Below, one piece after another: positions 21,322-32,924 of a stretch of DNA of 64,000 bases (position 1 is the first letter of the stretch; each line of letters starts with the position of its first letter). Both the position numbers and the translations under genes were made by a program. The DNA lies in NCBI GenBank assembly GCA_021234535.1, contig CM037833.1, forward strand, positions 22,069,738-22,133,737, written 5' to 3'. Below the pieces are notes generated by a model. That model saw only the letters and a list, made by a program, of their open reading frames with translations. It was not told where the DNA came from and did no database searches. Source of the DNA: Stichopus chloronotus. Lineage: Eukaryota > Echinodermata > Holothuroidea > Aspidochirotida > Stichopodidae.

Positions 21322-21412
21322 ATGGAACGAAGATGGAATATTGCGATCAGAGTTGTTGTTGTAATATCATTCTATTGTTTTCCACGTTTGTCTAACTCCA
21401 GCGAATCGAAAG
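21322..21412 (+). CDS. Exon 1: signal peptide of the VWC/FN3 gene
   Basis: ATG at 21322 gives MERRWNIAIRVVVVISFYC, a charged start and hydrophobic core typical of a signal peptide. The donor is GTAACA at 21413. The frame is open further upstream with a CTG, but the ATG is the better start. A TTCTCTTCTAG-like acceptor directly upstream (ending at 21310) suggests a possible 5' non-coding exon. Confidence 0.85.
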
Positions 21413-24400
21413 GTAACAATTTAAACCAGGAAAATGTAATTCCTGTATTGTTTCGATTTTACAAGATCTTCGAGTTTCTTTGTTTCGATTTTTCTTGATC
21501 TTCGATCAAAAGATGTAAGTTTTTGTGAAGCACTTATCGATAGTAAATTAAATAGTATATATATTTATTAAATGTTACGGTTTTGTGGTCACACGTACCA
21601 CATTATTTAACCTTGAATCATTACTTCAGTTGTTATGATCAATAATTCATTTTCTTGTTATATGAATCATTGGACTACGCTGAACAAAAATTCCACAAAA
21701 GCAAAATAACTAATCTTTATTCAGTCTTTCATTCATATGCATATCTTCCCGTTCTAGTGTGGACAGTAGAAGACATTTAAATCATCACGTCTCTACTTAA
21801 GGTTTTCAGTCTTTGGTTCTAGTATGCTAGTTGTTTGTTAAATTCATTATTATTTTTTTTTCTCAGTTTCTTACTTACATCCTTGCGTATTTCGAGGGAC
21901 TATTCTGAACACTCACCAAAGACTTTGGTTGAATCCATGTACAGAATGTGTGTGCTATAATGGAACAACGACGTGTAATATTCAGTCTTGTGGAACGGAA
22001 CTTGAGTGCTCCAGAACCGAAGTTGTAAAGAGTCCAGAAGAATGTTGTCCGCTGTGTCCATATAGTAAAAATCTACAAGTACTTTCGTAAGCGTAAAACT
22101 TCATAAAAATGTCTTAATTAAAATGAAATATTAACTTATTGTTGTGTCTCTTTGAAGGTTAGGGTAGAAAATCTTGTAGTACAAGTGGAACCAATCTGGT
22201 GTCTTTAATAAGACTTTTACTATTCTTTGTTAATGAATTCTCTCTTCCCAGTCATATTCGTTACCAACACCACTATCAACTTGTACGGAGAGTATTCGTT
22301 CACAGAAGATGAAACCACAACCGTCGACTTCCTTTTGGATATTAAAGTTAATAGAATGATGACATCTAGATTCGTAAAGGGTGACAATCTTTGGAAATTG
22401 AGCGTCTGGTTAAGTCCGAACAGGGATGGATCAGGAATGAAATATTCGTACAAAAATAATATCTTTAATGAGGAGGATGCCGCCAAAGAATACACTAGAC
22501 GCTATGAAGAACCATGGGTATGGACCAATTTAAAGTGTTCTATGATCTTCAAAGGAGGGACATGCGTAGACTATAAATTTCTCTGTGTTAGATTTGAGCC
22601 GGCGGATGACCCAAGACCTAAGTATGACTTACCCTTCACCTTTCAACCAAGCAATGATGAAGAAGGGGTATTAACTGACTGCGTTCGACTGGGAGAATGC
22701 AATGGTAAATTTCTAGTCTTTCTGAGTCATTTTTAGTTATTGCACCTTAATGAGGCGATCGATTTTCTGGTTACTTGTAAAATACAGTGTTTCCCTTCAC
22801 CAAGTACTACATATCCCGATATCAGTCAAAGAGTAGCTTTTTGAGAAGTATGTATTTGATTCACTAGTGATAACTTTACTGTTGCGTATTCATTAGGTAG
22901 GTGCTTATAGTAAGAATTGTTGATTTTCAAACATAGTTTATGTAAAGAAACCCTCGAGATCGTACATAATCCTACCCATCTTCTATTTTTTTGTACACGC
23001 GTAATCACTTTAAACCAACAAGTTATCTTAACTAGCCGAACTTCAAACGGTTACGTGGATCTTTTGTTTAAAACACAACATTTCCCGTGATTTTATGATT
23101 TCAAAACCTACCGTTGGGGAATTTGTGTATTATCAAGCCAAGGTCTTTAACGAATTACTGTGAATCATGCACCGGCGCAGAAACAGGGTGGATTTTTTTT
23201 TTTTTTTTTACTTCGTTAATATGCATTGAACGGTACAATGCCTTAAGTATAGAGGTAAGCCTGACTCCAAATTGACCCTGCCACAGGATACTATCATTTT
23301 TATAACCACATTGAAGATGCGGAACCACTAGAGTTGAACATCTAAATGATCCTTTTGTTGCGTCATGAGGCTTAAAGTTTGTTGTAGTGAAGTATATAAT
23401 GCCCTTCCTCTCTGGCTTGACATTGGAGGAGTTCACTACGCCATCGTCTATTTCTTAAAAGCAAAAACATTAGAGAAAGTTTTTTAGATAAATTAAAGAA
23501 TAACTCCTTTATAGATACCAAAGATATGAAACCAAATTCCAAATAGCATGTGTAAATGTAGCAAATTGCATTTTAAAATTTTGTCAGACACGATTCCAAG
23601 AGAGTTGTATTTTTGATATGCCTCATTCATAGATGACCGTTGACAGTTCTTACCGCTACTAGTAGTTATCCAAACAGTTTTGTGTTATAGCACTATTAGA
23701 CAGGTTTGCGAGTAGAAGATTTTATTGCTGTATGGATGGCTTTAGCAATTTGAACAACCCAATCTTCCATGTGCGCACGTGGCGCATGGGGTTAGGGAAC
23801 ACTCTTAATGATTACTTTAGTAAGTGTCGATGTATCGTTCACCAATATTCTCTCTCCTCTAAAGCCTCAGGAAAAAGAAAATACATATAATGTATGAAGG
23901 TCAAGAAAAGAAAAACAAAACCTTCGTGAGATTAAAAAAAAGAGGGAAACACAGCAGACGTAACTACACCTTTAAGAACTCCCCCAAACATTTTTTTTTA
24001 ACTCACCCAATTAAAAGAGTGCCCTCTTTTCTTGTCTGACAGAGAACCTGGCTATGTTACATGTTACTAATTCAGAGTAGTTTTTACTGTATAATGGTGT
24101 TAATTTATTTGCAGTTTGTAATGTACCTGTTAGGAGATTTGACTAATAGAATCAAATGATTGCCAAAATGAGTCCGTATAACAGTTGATGTAAGATTTTA
24201 CTTGTAATAAACTTTAAATATTCATTTAAATCTTACATACATCAAAATGAAATGAGCCATTGATGTATGTTCAGTTCTTAGAAATTTCATGTATAATGCT
24301 TCATTCAAGCTGCATGTTATTGTAGTTGTTCGAAACGTATTCTCAGGTCGCCCTTCGGTCCTAACGATCAATCCAAACGGCACTATCACCATCGAGCTTC

Positions 24401-27294
24401 CATTAGACATGGCCACTGGAATCACCAGTTATAGGGTGGAATACAGACAAATAAATACCACCATCTGGATTGCTGAGGACTACTTTGACAATTCACCAAA
24501 ATTACTGACTAGTAATTTAGAAGACGGTGTGGCGTATGAGTTGAAAATAAGTCTTTCCAACGGTGACGAATATAGAGACCCTGAGGTATTCGAAACATTT
24601 ACAATGCCCTGCAGAGGTAATTAATATACTTGGTATCCTTTTGTAGTTGCCTCACCAATGAAACAAGGTCTGTAGTTTTGTATAACAACCATCAGCTCTG
24701 CTAAAAATATCAAAGGCAGCTGAAGTTTTGTTTTACTTTTACTCAGATAAATCTGTACTTTTCGTAGTAAAACCAAAGCGCGTTTGCTCTTTAGATTGAT
24801 ATATAATTGCAGACGTATATGTGTCCTATATATATGTGGAAGATGTGTTAAAAAACAATTTTTGAAGCGTGTTTCAAAAATTAACTTTCCTGTTTTTACC
24901 TCTGATATTAAAAAAACAACTGCATAAAACAAAGTACTGCATTCTTTTTCATTTCAGAACTCATCAAATGAAGGAAAAAGTACTCCTGTAGTTCATTATA
25001 GCAACTGAAATCCCAAGATGAATATTATGTATTGTAGTCATATATTGATGCTGGTATTACTAGCATATATTGGTGTTAGTATAATGTTAGTATCAATAGC
25101 ACATATTAATGTTAGTATCAATAGCGTGTATTTTTCTCTTCCTTCACTGTGAATGAACCTTTATAATAAAGGCTAAATGAGTGTTTCGTAAAAACGATTA
25201 AGTATTTCTTTAAGAAACACTCAGCTAACACGATTAGTAAGACTAACATTAGACCAACAGTAGAAGTTTAATTTGGCTTATTTTGTTGTTTAAAGTAATT
25301 CACTTTTTTCAAATATGCCAAGTCTAATGAAGTAATGACGAATGATCAAAGTAAGAGGATTCTCAAGAATTACACACAATGAAACATTAGTGAGTGAGTA
25401 AATGAATAATTCAGTTTGGACTTGTCTAATTTTCTCACATTTGCACTAAGTAATTGTGCCACAAAACCAAGACACACTATGGTGAAAACGTTCAACATGT
25501 TGAAGGTTTTCTGTACTGTTGGATGTGAAATTATCATATGCAATTTTTCTAAATACGTTAGGAGAAATTGCAATGGTATTACACACTTCGAAATCCCTGA
25601 AATTAATCCACATAAATCGCCTTAAATAAAACAGTAAAAAACAGAATGTGAGGAATAAATCACAAAAAGTGCAATCGTGTAGCAGTATCAGATCTATTGT
25701 TCGACTATGTATAAAATGTGCTTGTGTCTTCTGTGAAGTATATTGTCTCAATAGGATAAAATATCTTTCATAGTAACAGTCAGCATGTATGTAGATGGAA
25801 TCTTTCTAGCGTACAATTGAGTATGTTTTATTAAACATCTTCTGTAAACTTTTAATTACCCACTGAACTTATGATCAACGACTTTACTTATGTAAGAAAT
25901 TTTAGGACGTCTTAGAACAAGCTCAGAAGATTTTAATTATTTCATACGTAAATAAGACAGGAAGAATGGTTGTATTACACTTATTAGACTCTTACACAAA
26001 CACTTTGAACTTGGGTTAAACAAAATACGGTATCAGGTTAAAACAACCATTCTCAAAGTTATACCACGTAACATTATTTTACGTAAGTTTTCCAAAACCA
26101 ACACTTTCTGTCCATGTTTACTCTGAACACAAATTTACACCACTCATTGTCAATATTTTATTGCGTCAATCTTCCAATGTTTCTTCTTTTCAAGATATTA
26201 ATCTAAACTTAGAGCTATGGTCTTCATCTCATCGGTATGGACGTGCAAGTATTATTGCTAAGTGGAATTATGAAAATCGGAAAGGCATCAGATCAATCTG
26301 TTCAATTACCAATCAGACGATAGCTTTCAACCAAATTGATCTGGATGACTGTGATGATCCAACAAATACCTTCACTGAAACTGTGATTTTAACGGATAAT
26401 GAACGTCACTATAAACAAGAAAAACTGAGAGCAAACACAGCGTACAATGTAACCTTAACAGTGGAAGATCATTATAAGCGTAACGTTACTTGGAGACTCA
26501 TCCGCACAGTCGAAACGAGTAAGATTTATACTATGTTAATTAACGAAAAGTAATGGTGATGTGTTGATCACAATCGATAAATCAATATTATTGAATACTC
26601 ATTTTCAACTATACAATTGGATGGGTTAAGACTTTCCTAAACGCGTGAAGAAGTCCTCTCTGGTATTAGGTCTATAGTTTCAGGACAGTTGAAACTTGTA
26701 CAATCTAGGAAAATTATGTATAACAAATGACTGTCCCTAGAGACAGTCATTTCCATACAGATGGAAAAAATAAAAGATTATCGTATTGACGTCATTCTGA
26801 TATTGACACCGTGTCTCATAAACTAAAGCAAGGAAAAACTGTCAGTATGTTCGTTAGACAAAAATGTGAGCTAACTATGCTCGTGTTTTAAATACATTTA
26901 TTCTATTATTGCTTTTGGTGATATTCTGCATTACTGAACAAAGAAAAAAATAAAAAAGCCTCCTTTTTAACATTTTGTTTTTACTTTATTTTTTTTTCTT
27001 GCAGTTCCCAGCTCTCCCCCAGGTGGCATTTCTTCGTTGAGTAATACAAAGTTCGGTCAACTTCTAATTCGTTGGAATCGTCTACCGTGTGGCGCGCGTA
27101 ACGCACCGATCCTGTCCTACTCAGTTGAATTGAAAACGGATCGAGAAATTAGAGTTCATAATTTTAAGAGTACGGGAGCGCAATACGCTGGTTTCAAGAT
27201 TGGAGAACGATACTCTTTCCGAGTAGCCGCAATAAATTCCCACGGGATTGGACCATATAGTTCAAAGTTTTCCGGCAGATTTGGAGCCACATGA
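21322..27294 (+). CDS. Secreted VWC / novel-domain / FN3 protein, complete, six exons
   Basis: Join: 21322-21412, 21867-22064, 22252-22704, 24347-24616, 26195-26518, 27005-27294. All introns are GT-AG and phase 1, and the sum of 1626 bases gives 541 residues plus TGA. Modules: signal peptide (1 to about 27), von Willebrand C domain (31-96), an unassigned ~150-residue domain (97-247), then three FN3-type modules (248-337, 338-445, 446-541). No membrane segment is present and the protein ends soon after the last FN3, so it is predicted to be secreted. VWC domains often bind BMP/TGF-beta ligands or matrix proteins; that role is inference here. A decayed paralogue with the same exon order lies at 38637-42207. 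I know no named orthologue. Confidence 0.88.
21867..22064 (+). CDS. Exon 2: VWC domain
   Basis: Exactly one von Willebrand C module in one phase 1-1 exon. Ten cysteines follow the family pattern: HPCVF, then PCTECVCYNGTTTC, SCGTELEC and the closing ECCPLCPY. The acceptor has a long T tract (TTTTTTTTTCTCAG). The split of the paralogous exon by a transposon at 38.75 kb corresponds to the TTC residues after NGT. Confidence 0.93.
22252..22704 (+). CDS. Exon 3: unassigned conserved-looking extracellular domain
   Basis: 453 bases, phase 1 at both ends, about 151 residues. Landmarks are FVKGDNLWKLSVWLSPNRDG in the middle and CVDYKFLCVRFEPADDP toward the end, with four or five cysteines. The pattern LW-x-x-x-x-WLS-x-x-x-DGSG followed by C-x-D-x-[KY]-[FY]-LCV-x-F suggests a beta-sandwich extracellular module. 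I cannot place it in a named family. The paralogue at 39.5-39.7 kb keeps recognisable pieces of it. Confidence 0.88.
23632..24095 (+). mobile_element. tRNA-derived SINE-like element, copy A
   Basis: Lies in intron 3 of the VWC/FN3 gene. It shares its start (GATGACCGTTGACAGTTCTTA), a box-A-like TGGCGCATGGGGTTAGGG at 23780 and a tail (CTTGTCTGACAGAGAACCTGG at about 24034) with the copy at 32.95 kb. The part holding the B box in copy B is deleted here. Boundaries are approximate. Confidence 0.65.
24347..24616 (+). CDS. Exon 4: FN3 module
   Basis: 270 bases, phase 1 at both ends, acceptor ATTCTCAG and donor GTAATT. It encodes about 90 residues with the FN3 layout: ITSYRVEYRQ for the B-C strands, then LEDGVAYELKISLSNGDEYR for the E-F region in place of the usual L-x-P-x-T-x-Y. 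Confidence 0.88.
25060..25135 (+). repeat. Short minisatellite, ~24-bp unit
   Basis: About three imperfect units of GTTAGTATCAATAGCACATA plus a short AT stretch, inside intron 4 of the VWC/FN3 gene. Confidence 0.6.
26195..26518 (+). CDS. Exon 5: FN3-like module
   Basis: 324 bases, phase 1 at both ends, acceptor TTCTTTTCAAG and donor GTAAGA. It carries IIAKWNYENRKGIRS (B strand tryptophan) and LRANTAYNVTLTVEDHY, which matches the FN3 L-x-x-x-T-x-Y-x-V element. It has several N-x-T/S sequons, suiting a secreted glycoprotein. Confidence 0.85.
27005..27294 (+). CDS. Exon 6: terminal FN3 module and stop
   Basis: Acceptor TTTTTTTCTTGCAG, then PSSPPGGISS, LLIRWNRLPCGARNAPILSY and GERYSFRVAAINSHGIGPYS: a textbook FN3 with W, the Y-x-F-R-V-A-A-x-N F strand and the G-x-G-P-x-S end. 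TGA is at 27292-27294, eight residues past the domain, so nothing anchors the protein. Confidence 0.93.
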
Positions 27295-27387
27295 ACGAAG
27301 AATATTGTTTCGATTTTTTCTTAACGTCGGGAGGAAAAAAAAAGTTTGATTGATTCCGATGTTTCTGTAAAGGCGATGATATGTAAA

Positions 27388-27773
27388 ATTAAAGTACTTT
27401 ATGCAATTTTTATGCAGTTATCTATACATCAGTCCTGTTTCCTTGCATATGTGATAAAATCAATATTTAATTACTGCAATTGGTGAAAAGAGTTTTCTCA
27501 CATAAAAATTGCACCACAAACTACTTGATTTCATGGATTTAAAACTCTGTGGAAGAATTAAATAAGGGTGGAGAGAGAGGTGTATGAAGACAAAGAGCAC
27601 TCACCTCAGATTGGACTTGAAGATTTTTACTTCTTTTCATAAATGAGACATATATTATTCATAAAATAAACAGAATGTAAAATTCTGTGGGAAGTGAAAA
27701 ACTTTAAAAATGAATATGCATAATTCAGCTGTTAAATAATACAAACAATAGCAAATGAAACTGACTGAATAAA
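27388..27773 (+). promoter_or_regulatory. Candidate poly-A signals of the VWC/FN3 gene
   Basis: ATTAAA at 27388-27393, AATAAA at 27665-27670 and AATAAA at 27768-27773 follow the stop codon at about 95, 370 and 475 bases. Which is used cannot be told from sequence. Confidence 0.45.
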
Positions 27774-27779
27774 CATCAT

Positions 27780-28372
27780 TTGATTTTACAGAAATTCTGA
27801 TCATGTTTCTTGTTACACATGAATTTCTATTAATTTTGATTTTCTAAAATTTCAAACTACATTTTACACGTTGATACAATGAGTAGTATTGATATATGTA
27901 TTTCATGCATTTTCTGGCTAACACTTCACACCTAATCCGATAGTGTTTTCCCTCAGATATACGTGAAAAGTCCTATCCGTAGCAGTTCAAATTGTATGTG
28001 GTTCAGATTTGAGTGGGAAGAGATATTGTGCATAGGCCTACATGGCAAATCCACGTGTATCATAAAATGGCAATTACAAGTGCCATGTAAGAGCCTACTT
28101 GGGATTTGAATTTAGCGTAAACGAAAATTGGGCTGACATAACGTCATATGACATAAATTCCATATGTGGCCCATATCATATTGCATATAGCTCAATATTT
28201 ATATGGCACAGAAGTGGAGCAGACGCAACTTGATGTAAGTCATATAAAACTTTTTTTTTTTTTTTTTCAGAATGATAAGATTTTACTGTGGATGCATCAC
28301 ATGTGTAATGCACATCGAACCCACACGTGCATCAATATTAAATTAGTGCAAGTTAGAATACACAGCATGGAG
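27780..28372. other. Intergenic stretch, nothing recognised
   Basis: AT-rich, with a T run at about 28251-28267 and repeated CATATG-type palindromic hexamers around 28145-28205. No coding sequence is supported on either strand. Confidence 0.4.
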
Positions 28373-28656
28373 CATCACAGGCCTCTCACAATCGGCAAAT
28401 GCAAAATGTCTGCCCATCTCTGAAAAAATAGAGCAAATTGTTACCATATACCAATTTCCGGTGGCTGGTTTCATGCATGTGGCTTTAACTTACTTTTGTA
28501 AGTACCGGTCCATACCGGTACCGATGCGGTACTTTACCACCAGTGAAAAGGTATCGAAGTGCCGCCGACAACGGTACCATACGGTACCGCAAAAATAAGC
28601 CTGACGTTAGACCTAACGTTACCCGTGTGATGTTTGTTCTAACTTGAAAGAGAATA
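28373..28656 (+). repeat. 284-bp direct repeat, copy 1
   Basis: As read by eye it is identical, base for base, to 29632-29915 (offset 1259). It contains nested GGTACC/ACCGGT palindromes (TACCGGTCCATACCGGTACC and later copies). Flanks differ on both sides. The right flank starts a short hairpin (CACCCAAAG...CTTTGGGTG). No TG...CA ends, so not a typical LTR. Confidence 0.9.
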
Positions 28657-29631
28657 AAGGCACCCAAAGGCAAAAGGGCTTTGGGTGTTATATTTGTAAC
28701 CTCTCAGTCAAAGTTCTAAACAGTGTAGGGAATATTTTATCAGCAGTATTACAACAATAGTTCTGTGAAAATTTCTTGCATTGATGGCATTTAAATTAAA
28801 TTATTTCAGATGAAAAAAGAGGAGCATTTCCTATTAAGTAATACGAAATAGTGAAAAATAAAAAAAATTTAAATTACTTATTTTAAATGCAAGCAATTTA
28901 TTGGGGATTTTAATAACTATTTTAGGGATATATCGAAACTAATTTTGCAAAGGAATGTGATGACTGTCGTTCATTTTACTTCTTAAATTATGAAAAATCA
29001 AAATAAGGGATGTAAATCCCTACTACAATTAATACTACTACATTAATAGGTAATCGAATATATGTTAGTTTAATAGCTTAAATATTTAAAAAAATAGAGT
29101 TTGAATTTGATGTCTTTTGTATAGGGATATATTTTAAGCCTTCCCCAGACGGTCCATCGATCCTTTATCAAGTGCTATTTGGCTTGATATGACCATTTTT
29201 AAAACTCTGCTATGCATACCTGGCACGACTTTGATCATTTATATCAGACCTGAAATGGCCATATGAGGGAATACACATGGAAATGTTTACATTTTACAGG
29301 TTATCAACATTTGATAACATTTACGTTTCGCAAAAGAAGAACCAGATAGAGATATTCATAGAATGGTAACAATAATATTCAAATAGCTTACCAGTGACAA
29401 AAAACATAAACTTGACAAAAATAACCAGAACAATTGTTATTTACAAACCAAACATACAATAAAAAGGAAAACCTTCATCTATATATTCAGTGACTGTTTG
29501 CTTTGCTACAATCCTTCTCACTGCCTCCTCCAGTTTTCCATCTGTTTTTTACAATTACCGTTGTACCTGCAAAAGCTATTAAAGGTAGTCCAGGTTATAT
29601 GGTTGAGGAAAGGAAAATCAACCGCTATCAA

Positions 29632-29915
29632 CATCACAGGCCTCTCACAATCGGCAAATGCAAAATGTCTGCCCATCTCTGAAAAAATAGAGCAAATTGT
29701 TACCATATACCAATTTCCGGTGGCTGGTTTCATGCATGTGGCTTTAACTTACTTTTGTAAGTACCGGTCCATACCGGTACCGATGCGGTACTTTACCACC
29801 AGTGAAAAGGTATCGAAGTGCCGCCGACAACGGTACCATACGGTACCGCAAAAATAAGCCTGACGTTAGACCTAACGTTACCCGTGTGATGTTTGTTCTA
29901 ACTTGAAAGAGAATA
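29632..29915 (+). repeat. 284-bp direct repeat, copy 2
   Basis: Second identical copy. On the minus strand a 71-codon frame crosses its left edge (29733-29518), starting MKPATGNWYMVTICSIFSEM; it might be a scrap of a transposon protein but I cannot assign it. The 975-bp space between the copies shows no coding sequence. Confidence 0.9.
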
Positions 29916-30599
29916 TGAAGAGATAAATAAAAATATAGATAAATTTCTAGTTAAAAGATAGATATTTTCTAATTACCTAGCCACAAATTTATCACTGTCA
30001 TTCAGACTAAGTATATAGTACCTGTTAAATTAGTTTTTTTTGTTGTAATTATGTCCTATGATCTGTCATATGCTACATTTTATTTAGTACGTGGTCTGTC
30101 GATGCAGAAAATATTTAACAAAAGTTTAAATACACTTTTTTTTTTGAGAATATGGAGTTTTCCCCAGCTTGTGAAAAAATGATGAATACTCTTTAAGCAT
30201 ACCAAAATTACATATAAAAACGAAAATATTGTAAGATGTTACCGTCCTTCATTTTGTTTTAATTTTATCGATTCGATTTGTTTGCAGTTGGTTTTGCTCA
30301 TCCAGATGGATTATTTGATTCTAGTAACAAGAAGTACTGTTGCAGCTACCTACCGGTGGCGGTTGTGACCCACTGGATTCCGTCCTGAGTTGTTTAACTT
30401 AGTTGTTAAACTACGTAACATTTACACGTGTAGCGAAACGACTTACCTTGGTGAAATGAATGAAATTGATTTTTCTTTTCGTTGTGGCTGTTAGAAACTC
30501 CCGTGGGACTGACTCGTAGAGTCTCAGATATCCGGGGATATTTTGGAATCCAGTAAACAACGACTATAATCGCTCTATATCATTCGCTTTAAGTCAATA

Positions 30600-31700
30600 G
30601 TGCAAACGTGTACACGATTTCCATTTATACTGTCGTTTGAGATCTGAAACAAGAGGGCAATCCATGGAGTTGCATTTCATCCTTTTCGTTTTCATAATCA
30701 TTGGCTTTTTTACATTTACGTAAAATAGTCGATCGACAGTTTGATTGAACACCCAGCCCTTTACATTATACACATACATATGGAGACACACACGCACACA
30801 CATCTTCACACATTTTGACCTACCATAATGAGTGGATCAAGGTCACCTTAAGCACCAATCACGTTGGACCCCAATGTCTCATATATCAAACGTACATAAT
30901 GTTACTATGGCCACTGTTGTTATATCAACCGGGAAAGCCATAATATATTTTATTTTATTTTGCGGATTAGAAATTTTACCTGTGACCTCTGACCTTTGAA
31001 CTCTGACTTAAAATATTGATTGGAGACACACCTTCAGACCATGTGTCACCTATCTACCAAGTTTTCATCCTCACTGACTTTGTGGTCTAGGATGAATTGT
31101 AGACGCATTTTTTGTGTCAAGTTTGACCTTTGATCTCTGTACTTGACCTTTTACCTAAAAGCACATACAAAAATAGTTTGTAGATAACATTTTATCTACT
31201 GGTCTTATGTAGCCATTTTTTATTAAGAAATACATGCAAAAACACAATTTCACTAATTATGACCTTTTGAACTCTGAACTCAACTTTTGATGGGAGACAC
31301 AACTTCAGACATGGTTCACCTTTCTATCAACTCTGACCCTCATCGGCTTTGCAGACGCAATCTTTTGAAATTAAAATTTTCTTTCAGACACAGCTTTGTT
31401 TTCCTTTCATTCCGAGAACCTCATTGTGCTTTCTTTCGCTTTTTGTTCCTCAACTGTAACCTTAACAATGGACTGCCTATTGTTAATCTTGAGAGGACCA
31501 GGGAAATCTATTGAATTTTCTACAAAGGACCTAAAATCTATTGTTTCTGTCCTCGATCCCACCCGAAAACAAGGGCACACACACTCACACACACACACGC
31601 ACATTCACATATTTTGACCTACCTCAATGGAGGGTCCTTAAGTAACATACCAGACCCCTACGTCTCATATATCAACCATACATAATGTTTAAGTGACAGA
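30600..31700. repeat. CA-tract repeat element with internal direct repeats
   Basis: Begins near AACAAGAGGGCAAT (30649), the same start as the 5.7 kb element. A CA tract followed by ACATTTTGACCTACC and then TCTCATATATCAA occurs near 30786-30890 and again near 31576-31675, about 800 bp apart. Between them, units rich in TGACCTTTGA, with GGAGACACA..TTCAGAC at about 31022 and 31292, recur about 270 bp apart. Open frames here follow the CA tract and are not credible genes. Confidence 0.6.
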
Positions 31701-31739
31701 GATTTGTGATACATTTCAACATCCCAAAGCCCGTATCAC

Positions 31740-31752
31740 CCCCCCCCCCCCC
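31740..31752. repeat. C homopolymer
   Basis: Run of 13 C. Similar G/C runs occur at 697-710, about 36724-36733, 58302-58313 and 60163-60177; all are prone to sequencing error. Confidence 0.9.
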
Positions 31753-32924
31753 ACATCAACCAACTGTATAGGGATGATATAATAAACAGTTGACTTCAAT
31801 TCCCCTCTGCTGTTTAGAGACAAAGCTATCATCCACGTTTGACATCTAACAATGCTATCTCTACATAACTCATGCATTTGACTGGACGACAGTCGTAAGT
31901 GGTGAATCTTGCGTATTTCTTACCACAGATGGATTTTCCATCTAGGAAGCTTTTATTCCCACCATATGGTTAGTATATTCGTCGAACAGATTATTTTATG
32001 ATGATAGATCATCCGTTATGTGTGACCTGCCGTAGAATCGATTTCCTTTTCAACAACTAATCCTTCTGAATATCCTTTATGTCTTCCGAAGAATGTTAAT
32101 TTAAGATTGAAGTGACTTGGAAAACACTAGTCTCCTGGCAGAAGGAAACACGCATGTAGCATATTTGTTAGAGGTTTCTCTGTTGGGGCTTTGTACTGAT
32201 GTATCATGTCAACCAGGTACATGTCGTAATGCCGCTGAGAGGCAAAGGTCAAGTATAAATATTTCCTGCAACTGATGTCAGGGGAAAGTACCCGTCTTTG
32301 CTAATGTTCCATTTACTGCTTATGTAATCAGGGGTCCACTGTTGACAAACCAGAGAGAGGAAATGAGATTTTCAACTTAGAGAAACTACGACGAATTACC
32401 TGAATATCAAACACAGCAGTAGTGATCAAATGCACTCTATTCGGCCAAGTAGGTTCTAGCAAGAATGGTGGCATTTTCTTAAAACCGTATGCTTACTTGG
32501 AATAATAAGTTGGTCTACGTAATTCACTCTTACGGATGCATGACATAGACTTCTCAGTAGCAATGGAATTCAGATCACGTTTCATTTGATATTACTATTA
32601 CTGTTTTTATTTTTTGTAAAAGAAAAGATCATAATGTTCAGTTTCCGAACACTCACATCCGTAAACAAACCCACTTAAAACACTAACAAACAACCGCCTA
32701 CCCACAAAATTGTTCAAATGGTCATCTGCACCTATAGATACAACATATGGAAATATATATTTTTTTATGTGAAACAGTATCACATGAGGTAGCCCTGGTA
32801 TTAAACATTACAGCTTTGTGTCATCACTTTTGTGTACATACATGTCATCAATGTTCATAAATTGAACAAGTTTATTCTCACTCTGCCTTCTGTATCTTCC
32901 ATGTCATTCCTATAAGACCTCTCT

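Noticed and set aside
22220..22495. Minus-strand ORF opposite the VWC/FN3 gene
   Set aside because: It is the shadow of exon 3, which has splice sites, matching phase and a conserved paralogue.
28373..29915. LTR retrotransposon with 284-bp LTRs
   Set aside because: No TG...CA ends, no primer-binding site or polypurine tract seen, no coding sequence between the repeats.
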